Shown here one piece after another: positions 44,474 through 53,967 of a stretch of DNA of 64,000 nucleotides; positions within the stretch are counted from its first letter, which is position 1, and each line of letters begins with the position of its first letter. Under the pieces are notes generated by a model, which saw nothing but the letters and a program-made list of their open reading frames with translations, made no database searches and was not told the DNA's origin. Origin of the DNA: Aliiroseovarius subalbicans (lineage in GTDB: Bacteria; Pseudomonadota; Alphaproteobacteria; Rhodobacterales; Rhodobacteraceae); assembly GCF_022678625.1 (NCBI RefSeq), contig NZ_JALBYQ010000001.1:558001-622000 (forward strand), in the 5' to 3' direction. A program made the position numbers and the translations under genes.

Positions 44474-46014
44474 CCGCGCCTCTCAAGGATCAGGTATTCC
44501 AAGGCAGCGCGCCGGGCGGTGTTTTCCAGCCCCACGGCGCGAAACAGCGCCAGCGCGTCCGTCACCTCGTCCAGATCACCCTGGATGCCGTTGGTGAACA
44601 TCGACATGGCGCGCAGGATCGCTTCGCCCAGCCGGTCACTGTCCAATAGGCTGCGCAGCCGAATAGGCGCCGTGGTGGCGGTAAACCCGTCCAGCACGGC
44701 CTGGGCGCGGTCGGTCGGGGCGGAGAGCCCGGACACGTCGCCACGGGCCACGCCAAGAAGCAGACGTTCCATCGGGTCGTCCGGGGTCGCGGCAGAGGCG
44801 ATTTCCTCCGAGGTATCGGACAAAAGCCCCAGCCGCAGGGCAATCGCGGCGGCCTCACCGGTCAGGGATGCTTTCGCAAGGCGCGGGCCGTAAATCCGGG
44901 CGAAGGGCACCTCGACCCCAGCGCGCTCCAGTGCCTCCCAGGCCGCTGGCAGAGCGATTGCGATCGCTTCGGGGTGGCCTGTGTCCAGCGCGCGGTCCAG
45001 CGCCTGAAGTGCGGCCACGCGAGTCCAGACACCGCCCGAACCTGCCGGTTTCCGTTCAGTGTAAAGCCCCAGCAATTGGTTTTCGCTGACAGCCCCGGTC
45101 CGCGCGAGCCGTTCACCGGCCTCAATCCGGGCCTTCCAGCCAATATTGGAACGCAGGTCCGATTGGGCAAAAGCCAGCGGCAGGCGCGCAGTCGGGATCG
45201 GTTCACCGATCGCTTCGAACATGCGGAAGGTCAGCGGGGTGGGACGCGCGGGAACGGGCAGGGGCGCTTCGCCCTCGAACAAATCAGGATCCAGGAACCG
45301 GGCCAGAAGCGCATCTTCTTCGGCGCTTATGAAACCCAGCGCACGTCCGGTTTCCAGCGTCAGAACCGCGGCATTCCAGTCGCCGCCCCGCGCCAGGCAG
45401 AAAATGCGGGCGGGAAAGGTCGGCGACAGTTCAGGAGTCGCGCGCAAGGTGTCACACAGATGATTTTCGCTTCCCAAAAGCAGCGCGGTGTCAAACCAGC
45501 GGCGAAAGATTTCGGGGTTTTCCGGTCCGGCGCGTTCCAACAGCGCCTCGGCCTGGTCCAGCGCGCCAAGCTCCAACAGCTTGTCGACCCGCGCCAGGAA
45601 CACCGTGTACCCGGTGCTGTCGGGGCTTTCGGCCGGATCAAGTTCGGCCAGTAGCAGGGCATAAAGCTGGGCCTGCATCGCCGGTAGCATGTCAGTGCGT
45701 TCTTCGCGGATGCGGCGCGCCAGATCATCGGGCCGTGAGGCGCCCCAAAGCGTGCGCGGTAGTCCGGTCACGGAGATAGGCAAAATGCCGACCGCGTCGG
45801 GCACCGGGCGGCCCAGGGGGGCGACGGTCACCGCCTCGACCGAGGCGCCGGTGGTCACGCCGGGTTCGTTCCCGGTGATCACGGGTGCGGGCGCCAAAAC
45901 GGGCGTGGCCACGCTATCAGACAGCCAGTCGATCGCGGACATCGGGTTCGCGTCCTGTGCGGAAACCGGGCCGCAGGTCAAACCCAGAATCAAGGCGAGG
46001 GTGCTAGTTCGCAT
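44470..46014 (-). CDS. secreted helical-repeat protein of unknown function
   Basis: I cannot name this 514-residue protein. A signal peptide (MRTSTLALILGLTCGPVSA) is followed by a proline- and valine-rich segment (about 40-85) and then an alpha-helical, alanine- and leucine-rich region resembling TPR or Sel1-type repeats (about 95-510; for example VDKLLELGALDQAEALLERAG). Two cysteines (HLCDTLRA and IFCLARGG) may pair. It overlaps xerD by four bases and the small gene upstream by 11 bases. Possibly a periplasmic scaffold. Confidence 0.7.
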   Translation of the reverse strand: MRTSTLALILGLTCGPVSAQDANPMSAIDWLSDSVATPVLAPAPVITGNEPGVTTGASVEAVTVAPLGRPVPDAVGILPISVTGLPRTLWGASRPDDLARRIREERTDMLPAMQAQLYALLLAELDPAESPDSTGYTVFLARVDKLLELGALDQAEALLERAGPENPEIFRRWFDTALLLGSENHLCDTLRATPELSPTFPARIFCLARGGDWNAAVLTLETGRALGFISAEEDALLARFLDPDLFEGEAPLPVPARPTPLTFRMFEAIGEPIPTARLPLAFAQSDLRSNIGWKARIEAGERLARTGAVSENQLLGLYTERKPAGSGGVWTRVAALQALDRALDTGHPEAIAIALPAAWEALERAGVEVPFARIYGPRLAKASLTGEAAAIALRLGLLSDTSEEIASAATPDDPMERLLLGVARGDVSGLSAPTDRAQAVLDGFTATTAPIRLRSLLDSDRLGEAILRAMSMFTNGIQGDLDEVTDALALFRAVGLENTARRAALEYLILERRG

Positions 46015-46141
46015 CCAGCGTCACCGTCACGCTTTGCTGGCTTTGCACCGGTGACAAGTCACCCAGAAAGGTAAAACCCGTGAGCCCAACAAGGCCCAAA
46101 AGCACCAACACAACCACCAGTTTCAGAACACGCCCCAGCAT
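46004..46141 (-). CDS. small membrane-anchored peptide
   Basis: A 45-residue frame: a leucine- and valine-rich helix (MLGRVLKLVVVLVLLGLVGLTG) followed by a polar tail (SPVQSQQSVTVTLDAN). It overlaps the 514-residue gene by 11 bases and lies just upstream of it on the minus strand. ATG at 46141 has AAGG upstream; an in-frame ATG at 46207 would add 22 residues. Unrecognised, but context supports it as a gene. Confidence 0.55.
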   Translation of the reverse strand: MLGRVLKLVVVLVLLGLVGLTGFTFLGDLSPVQSQQSVTVTLDAN

Positions 46142-46267
46142 CAAATCCGCCTTTTCATTGTCTCTGCCCGCCCCAGTGGCCGTTATTGTGGTTTTTATAT
46201 ATGGCATTTCCCGCAATATCACGCCATTCAGTGAAGGATATTCACTTTTAGGCGAGGCGCCGCCACC

Positions 46268-46816
46268 TTGGCATTCCTGTTGAAAAAATCCATCGTCATG
46301 GTCGGCATGATGGGCGCGGGAAAAACGGCCGTGGGGCAGGCGCTGGCGCGCCGTCTGGGCGTTGATTTTCTGGACAGCGACGAAGAGATCGTGAAAGCCG
46401 CAAACATGTCGATCGCCGAGATTTTTACCCGTGACGGCGAAGATTTTTTTCGTGATCGCGAAAGTGAGGTGATCGGCCGGTTGCTGGAAAGCAAGCGCGC
46501 GGTGCTGTCGACCGGGGGCGGCGCTTTTCTGGCCCGGCGCAATCGAGATATAATTTCGGAGAAGGGCGTGTCGGTGCTGCTCAAGGCAGATCTGGCGCTG
46601 CTGTGGAACCGGGTGAAGCACAAGGACACCCGTCCGCTGCTGCGCACACCCGACCCACGCAAGACGCTGGGCGAGATATATGCCACTCGCGCGCCGATCT
46701 ATGCCAAGGCCGACATCGCGGTCGAGTCGCGGCCGGAATACTCGATCGAACAGATGTGTGACGCGGTGGTCACGGCGTTGAAATCCCGGCCGGACGTATT
46801 GGAAGAGGTGACCTGA
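46268..46816 (+). CDS. aroK: shikimate kinase
   Basis: Phosphorylates shikimate to shikimate 3-phosphate. The 182 residues have the P-loop VGMMGAGKTAVG (about 12-23), the shikimate-binding DFLDSDEEIV and the conserved STGGGAFLARRN. The start is a TTG at 46268. The stop overlaps aroB (TGATG), which suggests coupling. Confidence 0.95.
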   Translation: MAFLLKKSIVMVGMMGAGKTAVGQALARRLGVDFLDSDEEIVKAANMSIAEIFTRDGEDFFRDRESEVIGRLLESKRAVLSTGGGAFLARRNRDIISEKGVSVLLKADLALLWNRVKHKDTRPLLRTPDPRKTLGEIYATRAPIYAKADIAVESRPEYSIEQMCDAVVTALKSRPDVLEEVT

Positions 46817-47925
46817 TGGACATCGTGCATGTGCCGCTTGAGGGGCGCGAATATGACGTGAAAATCGGCCAGGGGCTGATTGCGCGGGCAGGGGCCGAGA
46901 TCGCACCGCTGCTGACGCGCCCGCGCGTGGCGGTGGTGTCGGATGACAACGTGGCCGCGCATCACCTTGAAGCCTTGCGTGCGGGGCTGGCGGCGGGGGG
47001 CGTCGACATGGTGTCGCTGATCTTGCCGGCTGGTGAGGCCACCAAATCCTGGCCGCATTTCACCCGCACGGTGGAATGGCTGCTGGATCAGAAGGTTGAG
47101 CGGCGCGATATGGTCGTGGCCTTCGGTGGCGGCGTGATCGGCGACCTAGTGGGCTTTGCCGCTTCGGTTCTGCGCCGGGGCGTGCGCTTCGTACAGATCC
47201 CCACCTCGCTGCTGGCGCAGGTGGACAGTTCCGTTGGCGGCAAGACCGGGATCAACGCGCCGCAGGGCAAGAACCTGATCGGCGCGTTTCATCAACCGTC
47301 GCTGGTTCTGGCCGATATCGACGTGCTGGGCACGCTGACCGCGCGCGACTTCCTGGCCGGCTACGGCGAGGTGGTGAAATACGGCGGGCTCGGGGACGCG
47401 GCGTTCTTCGACTGGCTTGAGGTGAACGGCCCGGCGCTGGCGTCTGGTGACGCCGATCTGCGGCGCGAGGCGGTGCGCCGCTCGGTCCAGATGAAGGCCG
47501 ATATCGTCGCGCGGGATGAGACCGAACAGGGCGACCGCGCGCTGTTGAACCTGGGCCATACTTTCGGTCACGCGCTGGAGGCCGCGACCGGGTATTCCGA
47601 CCGCCTGTTGCACGGCGAAGGCGTGGCGATCGGCTGCGCGCTGGCCTTCGAGACGTCGGCGCGGCTGGGGCTGATGAGCCAGGAAAGCCCGTCGCGGTTC
47701 CGCGCCCATCTGGCGGCGATGGGGATGAAAAAGGATCTGGTGGACATTCCCGGTGACCTGCCGGACGCCGAGGGGCTGATCACCCTGATGGGGCAGGACA
47801 AAAAGGTGCAGGACGGCAAGCTGCGCTTTATCCTGGCGCGCGCCATTGGCGATGCCTTCGTGGCGGATGATGTCGACATGGGGGTCGTGCGCGGGGTGCT
47901 TGAGGACGCGTTGGCGGGGCGCTAA
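46816..47925 (+). CDS. aroB: 3-dehydroquinate synthase
   Basis: NAD- and metal-dependent cyclisation of DAHP to 3-dehydroquinate, second step of the shikimate pathway. The 369 residues match the family; GGGVIGDLVGFAASVLRRG, PTSLLAQVDSSVGGKTGIN and NLGHTFGHALEA (metal-ligand histidines) are seen. Coupled to aroK. The C-terminus is convergent with the site-2 protease gene. Confidence 0.97.
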   Translation: MDIVHVPLEGREYDVKIGQGLIARAGAEIAPLLTRPRVAVVSDDNVAAHHLEALRAGLAAGGVDMVSLILPAGEATKSWPHFTRTVEWLLDQKVERRDMVVAFGGGVIGDLVGFAASVLRRGVRFVQIPTSLLAQVDSSVGGKTGINAPQGKNLIGAFHQPSLVLADIDVLGTLTARDFLAGYGEVVKYGGLGDAAFFDWLEVNGPALASGDADLRREAVRRSVQMKADIVARDETEQGDRALLNLGHTFGHALEAATGYSDRLLHGEGVAIGCALAFETSARLGLMSQESPSRFRAHLAAMGMKKDLVDIPGDLPDAEGLITLMGQDKKVQDGKLRFILARAIGDAFVADDVDMGVVRGVLEDALAGR

Positions 47926-47946
47926 GCCCCTGGTTTGAAAGTTGGA

Positions 47947-49017
47947 TTACCCCCGTGACCGGGCATTCGCGATCACCATCAACTCGCCCACGTTTTCGCG
48001 GGTGATATAGCCCAGAAGATACCTGTGCTCATCCACCACCGCCACGGCGGGGGCATCGTTGCCCAGGCGTTTCAGGACGTTTTCCAGCCCGTCGGTCAGG
48101 GTCGCCACCGGCACCTGCACCATCGCGTCACCGACCCGTGTGCCGGGCTGACCTTGCGCCATCGCCGCAAACAGCGCCTCGCGGGTCAGGAACCCGGCCA
48201 GTTGCCCGGCGGGGTCGAGCACGGGAAATTCGTGCTGGGTGGTGCGGATCAGGGTCGTGCCGGCGATCTGGATCGTGTCGTCAGGGCGTAGCGCCTCATA
48301 CTCGGTGATCATCGCGTCCCGCGCCAGCAGTCGGCGCGCCACCGCACGCATCGCCACATCGGCACTTTCCCCACCTGCGGCCATAAAGATGAAACCGGCG
48401 ATCAGGACCAGCATGAACTGGCCGGTGTAAAGGCCGAACAGCCCCATCAGAAAGGCAACCGCCTGGCCCGTACTGGCCGCGATCCTTGTGGCGTTCACCC
48501 GGTCGGTCGTGAGGCTGAGCGCCGCGCGCAGCACCCGGCCGCCGTCCATCGGGAAGGCCGGCAGCAGGTTGAACACGGCCAGGATCAGGTTCAGCCGCGC
48601 CAGCTGGCCGGGCAGGGTCTGGGCGTTGAGCACGAAGGCGTCGCTGGCCTCGGGGGCCGGGAACAGCAGCGACAGAAGCGCCCAGATCACCAGGTTCACC
48701 GCCGGTCCCGCAAGGGCCACGGCGATTTCCTGAAGCGGGTTTTCCGGCATCTTTTCCAGCCGCGCCAGCCCGCCAATGGGCAAAAGCGTGACATCCGGCG
48801 TGCGAATGCCATAGCGGCGTGCCATCAGGGCATGGCCGAATTCATGCGCCACGACGCAGGCAAACAGAAGCAGGACGAACAGAATGGTCCAAAGGGCGGC
48901 CACCAGACCGCCCTGAGCATAGGCGCTGACGCCGATAAAGGCGATCAGCAACAGAAAAGTAACATGAACGCGCAGTTGCGACCCAAACAGGCGTCCGATG
49001 GGGAAAGACCAGTTCAT
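47947..49017 (-). CDS. site-2 protease family protein with CBS domains (M50)
   Basis: Intramembrane zinc metalloprotease of 356 residues. The zinc site HEFGH is at 58-62 and the third ligand in NLLPAFPMDGGRVL near 155. About six hydrophobic segments precede a C-terminal pair of CBS domains (about 235-350), which often bind adenosyl ligands. This architecture resembles SpoIVFB/Rip3-type S2P enzymes that release membrane-bound regulators; the substrate is unknown. Confidence 0.9.
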   Translation of the reverse strand: MNWSFPIGRLFGSQLRVHVTFLLLIAFIGVSAYAQGGLVAALWTILFVLLLFACVVAHEFGHALMARRYGIRTPDVTLLPIGGLARLEKMPENPLQEIAVALAGPAVNLVIWALLSLLFPAPEASDAFVLNAQTLPGQLARLNLILAVFNLLPAFPMDGGRVLRAALSLTTDRVNATRIAASTGQAVAFLMGLFGLYTGQFMLVLIAGFIFMAAGGESADVAMRAVARRLLARDAMITEYEALRPDDTIQIAGTTLIRTTQHEFPVLDPAGQLAGFLTREALFAAMAQGQPGTRVGDAMVQVPVATLTDGLENVLKRLGNDAPAVAVVDEHRYLLGYITRENVGELMVIANARSRG

Positions 49018-49038
49018 CCGTGCCTCCCCCGCATCAGA

Positions 49039-49542
49039 TCAGAACGGGATTTCGTCGTCGAAACCGCCGCCGCCGCCACCAGCTGGGCCCGGGCCGCTGT
49101 CGCCGCCACCGCCGAAGCTGCTGCCGCCGCCATAGCCGCCGCCCTGGTCGCCGCCACCGTAACCGCCGCCGCCCCCGCCGCCGCCTTCACCGCGGCTGTC
49201 GAGCATCACCAGCGTGCCATTAAAACCCTGCAGCACGACCTCGGTCGAATAGCGGTCGGCGCCGGATTGGTCCTGCCATTTGCGGGTTTGCAGCTGGCCT
49301 TCGATATAGACTTTCGAGCCCTTGCGCAGGTATTGCTCTGCCACGCGCACCAGGCCCTCCTGGAAGATCGCGACCGAGTGCCACTCGGTCTTTTCACGGC
49401 GTTCGCCGGTGTTCTTGTCTTTCCAGGTCTCAGACGTGGCAATGCGCAAATTGCACACTTTGCCGCCGTTCTGAAAGCTGCGAACCTCGGGGTCGCGGCC
49501 CAGATTGCCCAGAATGATGACCTTGTTTACCGAACCCGCCAT
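49039..49542 (-). CDS. ssb: single-stranded DNA-binding protein
   Basis: Binds ssDNA in replication and repair. The 167 residues include an OB fold (about 1-110: [49 protein letters not shown]), a glycine-rich linker, and the acidic tip DDEIPF that recruits partner proteins. The frame runs further upstream, but ATG 49542 ([11 protein letters not shown]) is the usual start. Divergent from the transglycosylase gene. Confidence 0.96.
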   Translation of the reverse strand: MAGSVNKVIILGNLGRDPEVRSFQNGGKVCNLRIATSETWKDKNTGERREKTEWHSVAIFQEGLVRVAEQYLRKGSKVYIEGQLQTRKWQDQSGADRYSTEVVLQGFNGTLVMLDSRGEGGGGGGGGYGGGDQGGGYGGGSSFGGGGDSGPGPAGGGGGGFDDEIPF

Positions 49543-49693
49543 GGGTGCCTCCCGAATCTGTAAAATTGTTGCAAACCTTACATCATCCACAGCAGATGAA
49601 GGGAAGGTTAATCTGATACGCGGCTTTTTGCCCGGTCCCCTTTCCGTGGCGGGCAATTCGCCCTATATTGCGCGCATTGTCGGGGAGTGTGTG

Positions 49694-50281
49694 ATGAAAC
49701 GGGTTCTGACTGCATCGGTTCTGATCTCAAGTCTGGGGGCGCAAGCGGCCCTGGCGGAAACGCTGTTTTCCGGCTCCAACGGCTCGGCCACCTTCCGGGC
49801 GCAGACGGCGGTTCTGGATGGTCGTGCCGCGCAGCAATATGCCAATTCGGTCACTCTTCAGCCCAAGGCCGTGACGGTTCCGGGGCAGGGTGGCATTCCC
49901 GCTTATGCCGGGTCCTATCGCGGCACCTATCTGCCGGTCGCACAAGCGATGGCGCGTAAATACGGCATACCCGAGGATCTGTTCCTGCGCCTTGTGCAGC
50001 AGGAAAGCGGCTGGAACCCGCGGGCGAAAAGCCATGCGGGCGCCTTGGGTCTGGCGCAACTGATGCCCGCCACAGCACGCAAGCTGGGGGTCGATCCGAT
50101 GGATCCGCACCAGAACCTGGAGGGCGGCGCACGCTACCTGCGTCAGCAATACGACCGGTTCCGGTCCTGGCGTCTGGCGCTGGCGGCCTACAACGCCGGT
50201 CCGGGGGCTGTCGAGAAATACGCAGGTGTTCCGCCCTACAAGGAAACCCGCGGCTATGTCCGGGCGATCCTGGGCAGTTAA
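49694..50281 (+). CDS. lytic transglycosylase (SLT domain)
   Basis: Periplasmic peptidoglycan-cleaving enzyme of 195 residues. A signal peptide ([21 protein letters not shown]) precedes the SLT domain with catalytic glutamate E104 in [15 protein letters not shown], then [15 protein letters not shown] and [14 protein letters not shown] at 49694 is preferred; the GTG three bases earlier is possible. It diverges from ssb and converges with the monooxygenase-fold gene. Confidence 0.9.
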   Translation: MKRVLTASVLISSLGAQAALAETLFSGSNGSATFRAQTAVLDGRAAQQYANSVTLQPKAVTVPGQGGIPAYAGSYRGTYLPVAQAMARKYGIPEDLFLRLVQQESGWNPRAKSHAGALGLAQLMPATARKLGVDPMDPHQNLEGGARYLRQQYDRFRSWRLALAAYNAGPGAVEKYAGVPPYKETRGYVRAILGS

Positions 50282-50631
50282 CCGCGCCCTTCAGGCCCGT
50301 CATAGGCCCGTTCGACCTTGGCCACGCGCAATGTGTAGTGTTCATACCACCGGGTTTTGCCCATTTTCTGCGCCAGAAGGTGGCTTGAGACGTCTTTCCA
50401 GCCAATCAGGGCGGCCTCGTCCACCCAGTAACTGACAGTAATGCCAAGGCCCGCGTCATCGCGTGTGCTTTCGATGCCTAGATAGCCCGGTTGTGTTTGT
50501 GCAAGCGCAACCATCCGGTCGGCCATTTCCCCGTATCCGGTCGTGTTTTCCGACAATTGCGCGGTGAAGATCACCGCGTGATAGGGCGGGTCGGGCAGGG
50601 GAGCAAAACGTGACGGGGAAAAATCAGACAT
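50278..50631 (-). CDS. antibiotic biosynthesis monooxygenase (ABM)-fold protein
   Basis: A 117-residue ferredoxin-like ABM-domain protein with [36 protein letters not shown] and [14 protein letters not shown], and the [20 protein letters not shown] ending. The family includes quinol monooxygenases and heme-degrading enzymes; many members have no known activity. Convergent with the transglycosylase gene. Confidence 0.8.
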   Translation of the reverse strand: MSDFSPSRFAPLPDPPYHAVIFTAQLSENTTGYGEMADRMVALAQTQPGYLGIESTRDDAGLGITVSYWVDEAALIGWKDVSSHLLAQKMGKTRWYEHYTLRVAKVERAYDGPEGRG

Positions 50632-50680
50632 GGGCGCGTCCTTTCATGAACGCGCCCAGTTTAGTCGTCCGTGAGGGGGA

Positions 50681-51223
50681 TTAAACCCCGGAAAGCTCTT
50701 TCTTGTGCAGCCAGTCGGCGTGTTTCGGCGCCTTCTTGGTGCGCGACCATTCTTCCAGCATGTCCCATTTCACTTCGTCCATGCGGGCCAGCATCGCCTC
50801 TTCCTCGGGGTCCGGGCAGGCCAGTTCGACACGGTGGCCGTTGGGGTCGAAGAAATAGATCGAGTGGAAGATCGAATGGTCGGTGACACCCAGAACCTCG
50901 ACGCCATTTTCTTCAAGGTGTTCTTTGAATTCAATGAGTTCCGCGCGGTCCTTCACCTTGAAGGCGATGTGCTGAACCCAGATCGGCGTGTTCGGATCAC
51001 GGCCCATTTCAGGCTTCGTCGGCAGTTCAAAAAAGGCCAGCACGTTCCCGTTGCCCGCATCCATGAAGATATGCATGTAGGGGTCGGGTTCGTGGGTCGA
51101 TGGCACGTGGTCCTCGGCGATGGCCAGCACGAAATCCATGTTCAGCATCTTCTGATACCATTCCACGGTTTCCTTGGCGTCCTTGCAGCGATAGGCGACG
51201 TGGTGGATCTGTTCGATTTTCAT
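50681..51223 (-). CDS. VOC (glyoxalase/dioxygenase) family protein
   Basis: A 180-residue vicinal-oxygen-chelate protein. Metal-ligand candidates are H8 in IHHVAYRC and the later WVQHIAFKVKD and NGHRVELACP. Substrates could be a methylglyoxal-type thiol adduct or a cyclic dienol; not decidable. ATG at 51223 follows GGAGG by eight bases. A gap of about 50 bases separates it from the ABM-fold gene on the same strand. Confidence 0.82.
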   Translation of the reverse strand: MKIEQIHHVAYRCKDAKETVEWYQKMLNMDFVLAIAEDHVPSTHEPDPYMHIFMDAGNGNVLAFFELPTKPEMGRDPNTPIWVQHIAFKVKDRAELIEFKEHLEENGVEVLGVTDHSIFHSIYFFDPNGHRVELACPDPEEEAMLARMDEVKWDMLEEWSRTKKAPKHADWLHKKELSGV

Positions 51224-51391
51224 TAGGCGTTCCTCCGATTTGTTGTTCACCTGTTAACAGAAAATCATTGCAGGTGCAACGAAATCATGCGTGACAACGG
51301 GCCAAAGTCTTTGCACCCTCTTTCCCCGCCTTGGCCCGATTTTGGCCGTTTTGCATGCTTACCTTGGGGGCATCTTCCAAGGGCCAAGGTC

Positions 51392-51835
51392 ATGCAGAAA
51401 ACGAAATCCGAGGATCGCCTTAACAAAATCAACGCTCAGGTGCAGCCGATCGGACGCACCTATGGGGGTGGGTCCGGGTCCTGGCAAAATGGCATGAGCG
51501 CAACAGGGGTCGAGCCGCAGGTGGGTGTTGACCCCGCTGCAGGCGCGCGCAGAACCGGGCGGCAAGTCGAACGACAGGTGAATATGAAGGCAACCGTGGC
51601 GGGTGGCATATGCGGCGGGGTTGTCGGCATTGCCGTCAGGGGGCTGGCGCAAGAGGGGTCGCCTTGGGGACCGGGCAGCGGATTTGGTGACGTGATTGGC
51701 ATTCCTGCGTTGACGGGTTTTGCAATGGCACCAGTGCTGGCGATTGCAGGGCTGCTGCTGAGCCAGCGCAGGCCTGCGTTGGTCAACTTCACCCTGGCCT
51801 ATTTCCTGGCCGCGATCGCGACAACGATCTTCTGA
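51392..51835 (+). CDS. small membrane protein of unknown function
   Basis: Unrecognised 147-residue protein. The first 60 residues are polar and basic; two or three hydrophobic segments follow (about 65-80, 100-120, 125-145). The frame is open upstream, but ATG at 51392 (MQKTKSEDRLNKINAQVQP) is the most natural start, with AAGGG eight bases before. A terminator hairpin follows. Confidence 0.6.
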   Translation: MQKTKSEDRLNKINAQVQPIGRTYGGGSGSWQNGMSATGVEPQVGVDPAAGARRTGRQVERQVNMKATVAGGICGGVVGIAVRGLAQEGSPWGPGSGFGDVIGIPALTGFAMAPVLAIAGLLLSQRRPALVNFTLAYFLAAIATTIF

Positions 51836-51842
51836 AGCAAAA

Positions 51843-51860
51843 GGGCGGCCTGCGCCGCCC
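51843..51860. terminator. bidirectional terminator
   Basis: Perfect seven-base stem GGGCGGC (51843-51849) with GCCGCCC (51854-51860) and four-base loop, flanked by AAA on the left and CTTTCC on the right. It lies between the small membrane protein gene and the convergent ABC ATPase gene. Confidence 0.75.
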
Positions 51861-51868
51861 CTTTCCTG

Positions 51869-53956
51869 TTATTCAGCCGCGACTTTGATGACCGGTTCCA
51901 TCCCGGCCAGTTCTTCGTCAGACAAGTGGCATTTGATCTGGTGCTTGCCACCCAGCGTGCGCACTGGTGGCAGCTGGGTGTCACACAGCCCACCCGCGAC
52001 CTTGTCTTTCCAGCGACAGCGCGTCTGGAACGGGCAGCCCGATGGCGGGTTCATCGCCGAGGGGATGTCACCTTCCAGCACGATGTGCTTTTTCTCGATC
52101 GAGGTGTCGGCGATCGGAACCGCAGACAACAGCGCCTCGGTATAGGGGTGATAGGGCGGGGCAAAGACCTGATCGGTCGTGCCCAATTCCACCACATGGC
52201 CCAGATACATCACCATCACGCGATCAGACAGATAGCGCACGATCGACAGGTCGTGACTGATGAACAACAGCGTGGTCTTGTTCTCGCGCTGGATCTCCAT
52301 CAACAGATCGGTCACGGCAGCCTGCACCGACACGTCCAGCGCCGAGACGGGTTCATCCGCCACCACGATGCGGGCGTCACCGGCAAAGGCACGCGCGATG
52401 CCCACGCGCTGTTTCTGACCACCCGACAGCTGGCGCGGCATGCGGTCTGCAAAGGCGCGCGGCAGTTTCACCAGGTCGAGCAGTTTCAGCATGCGCTGCT
52501 TGCGCTCGGTATCGTTGGCGCCGACGCCGAAGATCTCCAACGCGCGGATGATCTGGCGCCCAACCGTCATCGACGGGTTCAGCGTGTCGAACGGGTTCTG
52601 GAACACCATCTGCACCGAGGAAATTGTCTGCGTCGACCGGTTCTCGATCGGCACGTCCTGGATTTCCTCATCACCCAGGTAGATCTTGCCGTCGGTGGCG
52701 GTTTCCAGCCCCATCAGCACCTTGGCGAAGGTGGATTTGCCACAGCCGCTTTCCCCCACGATGGCCAGGGTTTCGCTTTCGCGGGCCTCGAACGACAGGG
52801 TTTCGTTGGCTTTCACCACCTTTTTGTCGCCACCACCGAACAGCGCGTTCGCCGCAACCTCATAGTATTTCTTGAGGTGGTCCATCTTCAGCACGACCTT
52901 GCCGGGCTTGGCCTTTTCGGTCTGTTCACCCAGTTCAATCGGGGCATCCCAATCAATTTCGGTAAAGCGCAGACAGCGGCTGACGTGGCGGTCATTGCCC
53001 TCGATCGGCTCCATCGGGATATATCCCTCGTCGCAGCGCCCCTCCATGTAATAGTCGCAGCGGGGGCCGAAGTTGCAGCCCGGCGGGCGTTCATGGGGCA
53101 GGGGAAAGTTGCCTGGAATGGCCACCAGCGGGCGCGCGTTCTTGTCGGCACCCGGCAGCGGGATCGAACGGAACAGCGCCTGCGTATACGGGTGGCGCAT
53201 TTCATCGAACACATCTTCGATCGAGCCGCGCTCGACCGCTTCGCCCGAATACATCACGCACAACCGGTCACAGGTTTCCAGGATCAGGCCCAGGTTGTGC
53301 GAAATGAACAGCATCGAGGTGCCGTATTTCTTACCCAGATCGCGGACCAGTTCGACCACGGCGGCCTCAACCGTCACGTCCAGCGCGGTTGTGGGTTCGT
53401 CGAGGATCAGAAGCGACGGTTTCGACATCAAGGCCAGCGCGATCACGATGCGCTGTTGCTGGCCGCCCGACAGCTGGTGCGGAAAGCTGTTCAGCATCCG
53501 CTCAGGGTCGGGCAGTTTTACATCCGTGACCACCTCCAGCGCGCGGGCGTAAGCTTCTTCCTTGCTGACGCCTTCGTGGATCATCGGCACTTCCATCAGC
53601 TGCTTGCCGATCTTCATCGCGGGGTTCAGCGACGCCATCGGCTCTTGATAGATCATCGCGATTTCATTGCCGCGAATGTCGCGCAGTTCTTCCTTCGACA
53701 TCTCGGCCAGGTCTCGGCCCTTGAACTTGATCGTGCCGCCAACAACGCGGCCGTTCACGCCAAGGTCCTGCATCACGCCCAGCGCCACGGTGGATTTGCC
53801 ACAACCGGACTCACCCACCAGCCCCACGGCCTCGCCCGGTTGCACCGCAACCGAGAAATCCATGACCGCCGGGATTTCCCGCAGCCGGGTGAAGAAGCTG
53901 ATGGACAGTTTGTCGATCTCAAGAACGGGACCGTCGTATTCGCCAAGTTTGCTCAT
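51869..53956 (-). CDS. fused double ATP-binding protein of a peptide/nickel-type ABC importer (DppD-DppF type)
   Basis: A 695-residue protein joining two ATPase domains that are usually separate. Domain 1 (about 5-330) has Walker A GESGCGKST, signature LSGGQQQRIV and a C-terminal cysteine-rich oligopeptide tail (PPGCNFGPRC ... GRC). Domain 2 (about 350-690) has Walker A GESGCGKST, signature LSGGQKQRVG, and a tail with GCPFQTRC and GGLC. The cysteine tails resemble the 4Fe-4S sites of DppD/DppF. It forms the importer with the two permeases and the Tat-exported binding protein upstream. Confidence 0.93.
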   Translation of the reverse strand: MSKLGEYDGPVLEIDKLSISFFTRLREIPAVMDFSVAVQPGEAVGLVGESGCGKSTVALGVMQDLGVNGRVVGGTIKFKGRDLAEMSKEELRDIRGNEIAMIYQEPMASLNPAMKIGKQLMEVPMIHEGVSKEEAYARALEVVTDVKLPDPERMLNSFPHQLSGGQQQRIVIALALMSKPSLLILDEPTTALDVTVEAAVVELVRDLGKKYGTSMLFISHNLGLILETCDRLCVMYSGEAVERGSIEDVFDEMRHPYTQALFRSIPLPGADKNARPLVAIPGNFPLPHERPPGCNFGPRCDYYMEGRCDEGYIPMEPIEGNDRHVSRCLRFTEIDWDAPIELGEQTEKAKPGKVVLKMDHLKKYYEVAANALFGGGDKKVVKANETLSFEARESETLAIVGESGCGKSTFAKVLMGLETATDGKIYLGDEEIQDVPIENRSTQTISSVQMVFQNPFDTLNPSMTVGRQIIRALEIFGVGANDTERKQRMLKLLDLVKLPRAFADRMPRQLSGGQKQRVGIARAFAGDARIVVADEPVSALDVSVQAAVTDLLMEIQRENKTTLLFISHDLSIVRYLSDRVMVMYLGHVVELGTTDQVFAPPYHPYTEALLSAVPIADTSIEKKHIVLEGDIPSAMNPPSGCPFQTRCRWKDKVAGGLCDTQLPPVRTLGGKHQIKCHLSDEELAGMEPVIKVAAE

Positions 53957-53967
53957 GGTCGGTCTCC

